5,946 nucleotides of DNA from Candidatus Hecatellales archaeon ex4484_218 (GTDB lineage: Archaea; Thermoproteota; Bathyarchaeia; Hecatellales; Hecatellaceae), in the NCBI GenBank assembly GCA_002254975.1, contig NJEB01000070.1, positions 1 to 5,946 on the forward strand. Direction: 5' to 3'. A program made the translations under genes and the position numbers. Under the pieces are notes generated by a model. That model was not told where the DNA came from and did no database searches. It saw only the letters and a program-made list of their open reading frames with translations. Shown piece after piece: positions 1-4,714 of the stretch (its first letter is position 1; each line of letters begins with the position of its first letter).

Positions 1-180
1 GCTGCACGTTTTAAGGCTTTAACAAAAACTTCCCAATTATTGGATAGGTCAATTTTTTCCGGATTAAAATTGTAGATGGCTACATCAGCATCAGCCCCAA
101 TACCTAAATGTCCCTTATTTTTTAAACCAAGAATTTTTGCACCAGCAGCTCTAGTAACAATAGCTATTTCATAAAGGTCA
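1..180 (-). pseudogene. fmdA: fmdA C-terminal segment, displaced out of frame from the main fmdA body; runs off the left edge
   Basis: Reading the minus strand from about 179 down to 3, codon by codon, gives a peptide that begins DLYEIAIVTRAAGAKILGL, continues with GHLGIGADADVAIYNFNP and ends VKALKRA. This is the C-terminal part of the amidohydrolase subunit A of formylmethanofuran dehydrogenase, where the family has a GHLGxGADADxAxYDxNP stretch. It is out of frame with the main fmdA body because a 35-bp tandem duplication lies between them. Removing one copy joins the two parts exactly (REYDL followed by YEIAIVTR). No stop is seen before base 1, so the gene continues outside the window for perhaps 50-60 more residues by family length. 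Nothing suggests independent translation: there is no start codon with a ribosome site at its head. I see this as the severed 3' end of fmdA. Confidence 0.85.
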
Positions 181-244
181 TATTCTCTGTCAATGGCTGG
201 TAAAGCTGTAGGTCATATTCTCTGTCAATGGCTGGTAAAGCTGT
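175..244. repeat. Perfect 35-bp tandem duplication inside fmdA (175-209 and 210-244)
   Basis: Bases 175-209 and 210-244 are identical, each unit starting AGGTCATATTC and ending GGTAAAGCTGT. Thirty-five is not a multiple of three, so the second copy shifts the fmdA frame. Deleting either copy restores a continuous, family-like protein across the site. The repeat is therefore a duplication of coding sequence, not an intergenic element. It could be a replication-slippage mutation, a reversible phase-variation-like switch, or an assembly error at a read overlap. Confidence 0.97.
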
Positions 245-1263
245 TCTTCTTAATCCCCGTCTATTAACTTGCTCAAACATTTTTTCTCTAGCCTTTTTAC
301 TTATTAGCCATGAAAGTACTGTTGGATAACTTGTAAACGGTCCAGCATTTGGATGGTCTGTTGTCGGAAAAATTCTCCATGGGTCTTTAACTAGAAGAGC
401 AACTTCCAACCCGATACACCATTGGACGGTATTAACAAGATTTTTCTTCTTGTATTTGTAGGGTACGATTCCAGATGAAGTTTCAGCTTCAACATCCGCA
501 CTTGTCCATTTTCCTGGGGCTAAATGATGTAAAACAAATTCAAAGGGTGCATCAGCAGTCATTGTTGTTGAATCTCCAAAAATAACTTGACCTAAGTCTA
601 TGCTTACATGTTTATGGTTGTTTACGTATTTTGCTATTTCTTCTCCACCACTTCTTAAGGTTGCCCAACTATCTCCAGCATAACCTGTAAATTGAACATG
701 GGTTATATGGATAACAGGAAAATCTACATTTAACCCTAAATCTGAAACAGCATCCATTGTATCAATAGTACATGTATAGTTTCCCGGAAAACCAAGCCTA
801 TTACAATGAACATGGATTGGATGTGGAAGCTTTAACATACTGTTTACCTTACATAAACTTCTAACAATCTCTTTTGGTGTTAGATTGTAGCCAGGAATTG
901 GGTCATCCAAACATAAACCAACTCCACGACCCCAACCCCAAGCTTCAGCCACACCGGGGTCAACAATTTTAACAGCATAACCTTTAATTGCATCCATAAT
1001 CCAACCTATAAAAGTAGCACATTTCTCGTATTCTTTGTTTTGCAGATAGTCAAGAACAAACCAGTTTGAATCTAAAAGTGGAAAACAACCTTTATCTAGA
1101 ATGGGTATATCATCCAATTCTTCATGAGTATGCCTTGTTTCTAAGGGTGGAGTTGCAGGTTCAAATACGGTTGTCCAACCCATTCGAGCATATTTATAAC
1201 CTATCATATTTGTGCTAGGTGTGGTTCTTCCAGTTCCAGACCTTCTAACACCTAAAACCATTC

Positions 1264-1752
1264 TCATAAAAATCTTGTAATGGTCTTCAGGACGCATAAT
1301 TCTCCCAGCATTAACTTTAGGTCCAGCAATATGGGAATGAATATCAATTCCACCAGGCATAACAACCATACCATTCCAACAAAACTTGTTGGAATAAACA
1401 CATCTGCTAAAGCTGCTGTTGGACTCCATCTTGGGTCGATTACAATCGTTGGAATCTTTGATAAATGTTCTATAGCCTTTTTGGGGAAGTGGGATACAGG
1501 GTCTGAAGCAACAATTAAGGCTGCATCAGCATCCTCCCTAATTAAAACATCTGTTGCTGAGGTTACACCTGGATTATGTCTTGGATAACCTCTACTAAAA
1601 TCTATTGCATACGGGAAACCTGTAAGCCATGTCATAACAGCATTTGTTCCAGTTACATTATAATGGCCTCGCATGGCTAATAGAACAAACTTGGTCCATT
1701 CGTTTAAATCTTGAACAAGTTTAATTGCTTCCTCAACGTTTCTACCTTTCCC
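1264..1752 (-). pseudogene. fmdB: fmdB C-terminal segment (formylmethanofuran dehydrogenase subunit B), out of frame with its N-terminal part and cut short
   Basis: This is the second part of the molybdopterin-containing subunit B. From about 1749 the minus strand reads KGRNVEEAIKLVQDLNEWTK, then MRGHYNVTGTNAVMTW (starting at 1674), GYPRHNPG, DADAALIVASDPVSHFPKKA and IVIDPRWSPTAALADVFIPTS. These match the C-terminal half of FwdB/FmdB, including the MRGHYNVTG and IASDPxxHFP-type stretches. Genuine FmdB coding stops at about 1375. The following 36 residues to the stop at 1264 (a hydrophobic run beginning MVWLLCLVELIF) are fmdA read in the wrong frame and have no meaning. The segment lies one frame away from the upstream part, and about 65 residues are missing between them. 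The ATG at 1674 is an internal methionine without a convincing ribosome site, so separate translation is unlikely. Confidence 0.85.
1366..1380 (-). other. Deletion junction joining fmdB (5' side) to fmdA (3' side) out of frame
   Basis: On the minus strand the fmdB frame reads DVFIPTSFVG up to 1375. In the family this is followed by a GTAYRMDGVP-like C-terminus of about 45-50 residues. Here the sequence passes directly into fmdA, whose frame becomes recognisable at about 1369 (MVVMPGGIDIHSH). The fmdB C-terminus, any intergenic DNA and the first 45-50 codons of fmdA are all absent, roughly 300 bp by family comparison from memory. The two reading frames are not in phase, so no fusion protein results: the fmdB frame runs on through fmdA in the wrong frame to a stop at 1264. 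The exact breakpoint cannot be fixed without a relative's sequence. Confidence 0.8.
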
Positions 1753-2777
1753 ACTTGTAAATCTGCAATTTTAGTGGTTGGGCTGGGACGAACATCAACA
1801 ACGATTATTTTTCTTCCTTTTCTTCCAGGAACAAATCTACCTTTAGCCATAGCTGAATATCTAACTGTATGTCTTGGATGTGCAAAAATAGGGTTACAAC
1901 CCCAATAAACTATTAAATCTGCACGATTTTTCATTTGGCCAAGAGTAGCTTTAACAACACCTGTTTGTTGAGTTCCTAAAACTGTTGGTCCATGGCAACA
2001 TACAGCCGTATTATCTAAAATACCACCAACCAATTCGGCTAAACGTACACCAACCCGCATAGCTTCATTTGAAGTTGAACTCCAACCATACAAAACAGGA
2101 TATTTAGCTTCAGCTAAAATTTTAGCAGCAGTATTTAAAGCTTCATCAAGACTTGTTTCCACAAATTCACCATTTTTTCTAATCATAGGCTTATAAACTC
2201 TTTCTTTCTCATAATTTAGAAGTTTAGCTGTTCCAATAGCACATGCAGACCTTACAGAAGAAATTTTTGAACCTTTAACCGTAACCTCCAAATCATCACA
2301 AGTACAACCACAAAAACAACAAACAACATTACTTACAGTATATTCATTTTGAGGTTGAGATGGGTCAGAATGTTCCGAAAACTTATATTCGTAAGGTTTT
2401 TTATGAAATTTTTTGAGTAAATCGTAAATTGGGGTTACAGGTTCAGTTGTAGGTTCAATTTCACATGGAACTCCTTTAAAAGTTGGCATACCTGAACCTT
2501 GAGTGTTCGGGTTTACTACAGCATTTGCCCAAAACCCCATAGGAATAAAAACAATACTTGGACTACTGGAAGGGGAAGAAACAGCTTTAACAACAACCTC
2601 TCCAAAAGCAGTTTTAACCTTTACATTTGAACCAGCTTCAACACCAATTTTTTTTAAATCTTCAGGATTTATTTCACAAATTGCACATCTATCCATGTAA
2701 TCTTTTGTAAATTTTCCGATTTCTAAGGTTCTTCCTTGTTCCAATGTTCTACCAGTTATAAGTGTAAAATTTGACAT
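1704..2777 (-). CDS. fmdD-fmdB: FmdD-FmdB continuous reading frame: complete FmdD fused to the N-terminal half of formylmethanofuran dehydrogenase subunit B
   Basis: Residues 1-125 are a full-length FmdD, the molybdopterin-dinucleotide-binding beta-barrel subunit. It starts MSNFTLITGRTLEQG and has the conserved IPMGFWANAVVNPNTQGSG (78-96) and MPTFKGVPCEIEPT (97-110). After a polar linker (about 126-146) the same frame continues as FmdB, the catalytic W/Mo-pterin subunit. It has a [4Fe-4S] set Cys153/156/160 with Cys179 (ACAIG), then LYGWSS, the active-site motif CHGP with Cys261 as presumed metal ligand, and YWGCNPIFAHPRH (291-303). It breaks at about residue 341 (IADLQ); the last 16 residues are frameshift product. 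The ATG at 2777 has GGGAGG six bases upstream and lies 23 bp after the mtd stop, so it is operonic. The linker holds neither an in-frame methionine nor a stop, so FmdB depends on FmdD translation here. It uses a cysteine, not a selenocysteine, codon at the active site. Confidence 0.88.
   Translation of the reverse strand: MSNFTLITGRTLEQGRTLEIGKFTKDYMDRCAICEINPEDLKKIGVEAGSNVKVKTAFGEVVVKAVSSPSSSPSIVFIPMGFWANAVVNPNTQGSGMPTFKGVPCEIEPTTEPVTPIYDLLKKFHKKPYEYKFSEHSDPSQPQNEYTVSNVVCCFCGCTCDDLEVTVKGSKISSVRSACAIGTAKLLNYEKERVYKPMIRKNGEFVETSLDEALNTAAKILAEAKYPVLYGWSSTSNEAMRVGVRLAELVGGILDNTAVCCHGPTVLGTQQTGVVKATLGQMKNRADLIVYWGCNPIFAHPRHTVRYSAMAKGRFVPGRKGRKIIVVDVRPSPTTKIADLQVGKVETLRKQLNLFKI
1747..1757 (-). other. 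Internal out-of-frame deletion junction in fmdB
   Basis: Upstream of this point the minus strand encodes VVDVRPSPTTKIADLQ. Downstream, one frame over, it encodes KGRNVEEAIKLVQDLNEW. In the family as I recall it, the ADLHLQ-type stretch is separated from the GKHRNIDxAIxxVQDLN-type stretch by about 65 residues, including an FGxGxT region. A single lost base would restore the frame but not those residues, so I read this as a deletion of about 200 bp that is not a multiple of three. As a check, the two visible pieces (198 and 125 residues) plus about 65 missing here and about 47 missing at the 3' end give about 435, the usual FmdB length. Confidence 0.7.
2346..2777 (-). other. fmdD: FmdD portion plus linker of the fused frame (molybdopterin dinucleotide-binding subunit of formylmethanofuran dehydrogenase)
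   Basis: This sub-region holds everything expected of a stand-alone FmdD of about 125-130 residues, followed by a lysine/proline/serine-rich stretch of about 20 residues that resembles neither neighbour. FmdB homology begins near 2348 with NEYTVSNVVCCFCG. FmdD and FmdB are both related to parts of the formate dehydrogenase alpha chain, where the FmdD-like domain is C-terminal. Here it is N-terminal, so the fusion has the opposite domain order. An out-of-frame ATG at 2347 leads to a stop after four codons and cannot be the fmdB start. Confidence 0.75.
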
Positions 2778-2783
2778 GTTTTC

Positions 2784-2789
2784 CCTCCC
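2784..2789 (-). promoter_or_regulatory. Ribosome binding site of fmdD
   Basis: The minus strand reads GGGAGG six bases before the ATG at 2777, within the 23-bp gap after the mtd stop. It fixes the fmdD start and shows that fmdD is translated from its own site on a shared mtd-fmd transcript. No promoter fits in the gap. Confidence 0.8.
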
Positions 2790-2800
2790 ATAAAATAAAC

Positions 2801-3646
2801 CTATTTTTTCTCAGGTTTTTCCATCAATTTAACCTTTGAAAGTAGGGAACCATCTTTTCCATGAGGTTTTCTTAAAACCATATCCTCAGATTTTTCTGTT
2901 TCACGTGCTTCCTCAGCAAGTTTTGAAGCATACCTCATAAGCTCATGAGCTGCTGCAACAATAGGTATGTAAACCTCTCTTTCCTGAATTTTAAAACATC
3001 CTTCAGTTGTTAAATCTCCAACCCTTCTTGCAGCTTCAAAAGCAGCCATAGCTTTAGCATAAGCATAAGGGTTTTGGTATCCGGCTTCTTTTAAAGCTTT
3101 AGCTTTATCAACAACAATTTTTGGGAGTTCAGGTTGTTTTCCCTCTTTAAATGCTTGAATGATTCCATCAACACATTTAACTAGAAGATTAAATACCCCT
3201 GTTAAAGCTAAAACTTTGATGATGTCAGCGTTAAAGCAGGCCATTTCAACAGGGTCTAGGAATTCTCTTCTAGCTCCTATCATAGCATCAGCTTCAACAA
3301 CAAAATATCCAAAACCTTTAGCATCCATATCTTTAGCAGCTTTTTTAGCAGGTAGGTCAGAAACAACCAAAACAGGTAATCCAGCTTCCTTCAAGATTTC
3401 TCTAGCCTTGGTTGGTCCTGGTAAGGCTGCGTTTGGACTTACTACTATGGCAAAATTTGGCTTAAATTGAAGAATTCCTTTAGCAACATCCTCAGCTTCT
3501 TCAGGGTCAAGTTTTGCTCCAGAGCTGACAACTCTAACCTTAATGTCTCCTCGGTCTGCACGTTCATCTAATAAGTATTCAAGTAATGGTGCTGTTCCAA
3601 CACATCCAAGCTTTAAAACTCCAACTTTTACTGGTGAAACAGCCAT
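2801..3646 (-). CDS. mtd: F420-dependent methylenetetrahydromethanopterin dehydrogenase (Mtd)
   Basis: Mtd reversibly reduces methenyl-H4MPT to methylene-H4MPT with reduced coenzyme F420 in the cytosol, as part of CO2 reduction or methyl-group oxidation. The 281-residue product has the usual family length (about 276) and is collinear throughout. Visible stretches are VGVLKLGCVGTAPLLEYLLD (8-27), DERADR (27-32), SSGAKLDPEE (41-50), SPNAALPGP (70-78), DAMIGARREFLDP (120-132), NPYAYAKAMAA (192-202), AAAHELM (231-237) and LRKPHGK (258-264), all typical of Mtd. I choose the ATG at 3646 because GGAGGT lies seven bases upstream and family N-termini align there. An in-frame TTG at 3661 would add five residues and has its own GGAGG. 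It is the first gene of the minus-strand string, 23 bp ahead of fmdD, and diverges from ftr. No lesion is seen, in contrast to the downstream genes. Confidence 0.95.
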   Translation of the reverse strand: MAVSPVKVGVLKLGCVGTAPLLEYLLDERADRGDIKVRVVSSGAKLDPEEAEDVAKGILQFKPNFAIVVSPNAALPGPTKAREILKEAGLPVLVVSDLPAKKAAKDMDAKGFGYFVVEADAMIGARREFLDPVEMACFNADIIKVLALTGVFNLLVKCVDGIIQAFKEGKQPELPKIVVDKAKALKEAGYQNPYAYAKAMAAFEAARRVGDLTTEGCFKIQEREVYIPIVAAAHELMRYASKLAEEARETEKSEDMVLRKPHGKDGSLLSKVKLMEKPEKK

Positions 3647-3653
3647 AACCCAA

Positions 3654-3675
3654 ACCTCCAAAATATTTCCTCCTT
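3654..3675 (-). promoter_or_regulatory. Two tandem ribosome binding sites before mtd, each with its own possible start
   Basis: On the minus strand an AAGGAGGA (3675-3668) sits seven bases before an in-frame TTG at 3661, and a second GGAGGT (3659-3654) sits seven bases before the ATG at 3646. The two sites are 14-15 bp apart and the two starts share a frame. The second site with the ATG fits family alignment better. The first may be an accessory ribosome-loading site, or may yield a form longer by five residues. Confidence 0.65.
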
Positions 3676-3697
3676 AAAACTCTTTATCTTTGAATTC

Positions 3698-3713
3698 ATA
3701 AATAAATTTTAGC
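3698..3713 (-). promoter_or_regulatory. Candidate TATA box of the mtd-fmd operon
   Basis: The minus strand reads GCTAAAATTTATTTAT between 3713 and 3698, an AT-rich element resembling an archaeal TATA box. Counting about 25 bp downstream puts transcription start near 3679, just before the first mtd ribosome site. The whole region is AT-rich, so the call rests on position and strand as much as on sequence. Confidence 0.4.
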
Positions 3714-3725
3714 AAGTTTTTTCTT

Positions 3726-3746
3726 TAGGTAAACCTATAAATATTA
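3726..3746 (+). promoter_or_regulatory. Candidate ftr promoter (TATA-like box) overlapping a short inverted repeat
   Basis: CCTATAAATATT (3734-3745) is a good archaeal TATA-box candidate. A start about 25 bp downstream, near 3764, leaves only a short leader before ftr. Immediately upstream, and overlapping the position expected for the TFB-recognition element, is TAGGT-AA-ACCTA (3726-3737), a perfect inverted repeat with 5-bp arms. It could be an operator that blocks assembly at the ftr promoter. Such a short repeat can also arise by chance. Confidence 0.45.
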
Positions 3747-3779
3747 AAATTAACATAATAATGAAAAATTGGTGTGACT

Positions 3780-4712
3780 ATGTCCTCATTTAAGATTGGT
3801 GAAGTTGAGGTTGAAGATACCTTTGCTGAAGCTTTTCCTATGGCTGGAACAAGAATTCTGATTACAGCAGCAACCAAAGAATGGGCTTTAACAGCAGCTC
3901 AAGTATCAACAGGATTTGCAAGTTCAATTATAATGTCTCCAGCTGAAGCTGGAATTGAAAGATTTGTTGAACCCAATAAAACTCCAGATGGAAGACCTGG
4001 AATTCTTATCCATATTTACCATCGAAGTGTTCCTGAACTTAAATTTCAGGTTTTAGCTAGACTTGGTCAATGTATTCTTACATGTCCAACCACAGCAGTT
4101 TTTGATGGTTTGCCAGAAACAAAAAGAAAAATGAATATTGGTGGTGCTGTTGGAAAATTTGGGGATGGATTTGAAACTGTTGAAACAATCTATAACCGAA
4201 AAATGGTTAGAATTCCAGTGATGCAGGGTTGGTTTTTAGTTGAAAATACTTTAGGTGCTGTTAAAGCTGTTGCTGGAGGAAACATTATTGTGATGGGAGA
4301 GGATGAACAATCAACCTTGGAAGGAGCTACAAAAGCTGTTGAAGCAATAAAAACTCATGCAAAAAAGGTTGTTATGCCATTTCCAGGTGGAATTGTTAGA
4401 AGTGGGTCAAAAGTAGGTTCTTTAAAATATCCCAAACTTCCAGCTACAACTAACCATCCATTCTGTCCAACTATTAAAGATAAAGTTCCAGATTCAAAGG
4501 TTCCTCCAGGTGTTGGTAGTATTCTTGAAATAGTTATTAATGGTTTAAATGCTGAGGCTGTTAAATTAGCCCAAGGTATTGGGATTTTAGCTGCTGCTGA
4601 AGTTAAAGGTGTTAAGAAGATTACTGCTGTAAATTTTGGTGGAAAACTTGGACCCTACAAGATAAACAATAAAGATGCTGTTGAAGCAGCCAAAAAAATC
4701 TTGAAAAAATAG
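3780..4712 (+). CDS. ftr: Formylmethanofuran:tetrahydromethanopterin formyltransferase (Ftr)
   Basis: Ftr transfers the formyl group between methanofuran and tetrahydromethanopterin in the cytosol, directly after formylmethanofuran dehydrogenase in the reductive direction. From the ATG at 3780 the product has 310 residues, near the family's usual 297 or so, and matches it end to end: VEDTFAEAFPM (11-21), RILITAATK (25-33), MSPAEAGIE (52-60), TPDGRPG (68-74), RLGQCILTCPTTAVFD (94-109), FGDGFE (127-132), PFPGGIVRSGSKVG (200-213), ATTNHPFCPT (222-231) and VKKITAVNFGGKLG (278-291). A GTG at 3774 is in frame and would add two residues. I prefer the ATG because GGTG lies five bases ahead of it and the family starts there. 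It diverges from mtd-fmd and is probably a single-gene transcript. It ends 2 bp before the convergent CofE-like gene. No lesion is visible. Confidence 0.96.
   Translation: MSSFKIGEVEVEDTFAEAFPMAGTRILITAATKEWALTAAQVSTGFASSIIMSPAEAGIERFVEPNKTPDGRPGILIHIYHRSVPELKFQVLARLGQCILTCPTTAVFDGLPETKRKMNIGGAVGKFGDGFETVETIYNRKMVRIPVMQGWFLVENTLGAVKAVAGGNIIVMGEDEQSTLEGATKAVEAIKTHAKKVVMPFPGGIVRSGSKVGSLKYPKLPATTNHPFCPTIKDKVPDSKVPPGVGSILEIVINGLNAEAVKLAQGIGILAAAEVKGVKKITAVNFGGKLGPYKINNKDAVEAAKKILKK
4691..4709 (-). terminator. Candidate oligo-T terminator of the CofE-like gene, lying inside the ftr 3' end
   Basis: Just past the CofE-like stop, the minus strand has a run of six T (4709-4704) and a run of seven T (4698-4692), separated by a few bases. 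Archaeal RNA polymerase often terminates at such T tracts without a hairpin. The same bases are AAA lysine codons of ftr, so they may simply reflect protein sequence. With a 2-bp gap between the convergent stops, any terminator must overlap the neighbouring gene. Confidence 0.4.
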
Positions 4713-4714
4713 GT

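Larger units (their letters stand above)
164..1380 (-). pseudogene. fmdA: Formylmethanofuran dehydrogenase subunit A (fmdA/fwdA), lacking its N-terminus and frameshifted near its C-terminus
   Basis: Subunit A is the cytosolic dinuclear-zinc amidohydrolase that condenses formate with methanofuran (or the reverse) in the formylmethanofuran dehydrogenase complex. The open frame runs from 1429 to a stop at 164, but only the part from about 1372 downward is fmdA. The first roughly 20 residues are fmdB sequence read in another frame. Residues below count from 1429. Visible hallmarks are MPGGIDIHSHIAGPKVN (24-40; His31 and His33 are the expected metal ligands), AVKIVDPG (Lys154, matching the carboxylated lysine), PIHVHCN (His206/His208), THVQF and TTDHPNAGPF (Asp358). 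The family normally has about 45-50 residues before MPGG, and these are gone. After IDREYDL the frame is broken by a tandem duplication and ends in a spurious tail. A shortened product could start at the internal ATG at 1369 (MVVMPGG), but it would lack the N-terminal strand region and the C-terminus. Identification is very secure; functionality is doubtful. Confidence 0.9.

Noticed and set aside
1264..1374. Hydrophobic tail (MVWLLCLVELIF…) on the fmdB fragment, looking like a membrane anchor
   Set aside because: It is fmdA sequence read in the wrong frame after the deletion junction, not a real domain.
1373..1429. N-terminal MESNSSFSRC… on the fmdA frame as a new leader or domain
   Set aside because: It is the fmdB sequence encoding SPTAALADVFIPTS read one frame over; the ATG at 1429 is fortuitous.
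164..1429. Dihydropyrimidinase or other general amidohydrolase instead of FmdA
   Set aside because: The WGWGRGV, THVQF and TTDHPNAGPF stretches and the fmdD/fmdB neighbours are specific to formylmethanofuran dehydrogenase subunit A.
1280..1588. Plus-strand open frame of about 100 codons
   Set aside because: It is antisense to the fmdB/fmdA fragments, whose minus-strand frames match known families. It shows no ribosome site or recognisable protein.
1747..1757. Programmed ribosomal frameshift in fmdB at the GGGAAAGG stretch
   Set aside because: A slip would restore the frame but not the roughly 65 family residues that are absent, so a deletion explains the data better.
1990..2000. Possible selenocysteine at the FmdB active site
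   Set aside because: The codon before HGP is a normal cysteine codon (Cys261) with another cysteine before it. No in-frame TGA is present.
2796..2803. TAAACCTA recurring at 2796, 3730 and 5228 as a possible dispersed regulatory site
   Set aside because: It is only eight bases long, one copy lies inside a gene and one in the mtd stop region. This number is expected by chance in AT-rich DNA.
3159..3470. Plus-strand open frame opposite mtd, and shorter ones at 1711-1908, 2503-2700 and 5538-5735
   Set aside because: All are shadows of well-supported minus-strand genes, with low-complexity translations and no start context.
3761..3793. Short 10-codon upstream ORF (MKNWCDYVLI) overlapping the ftr start
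   Set aside because: It has no ribosome site and lies at or before the predicted transcript start. It is probably chance in AT-rich sequence.
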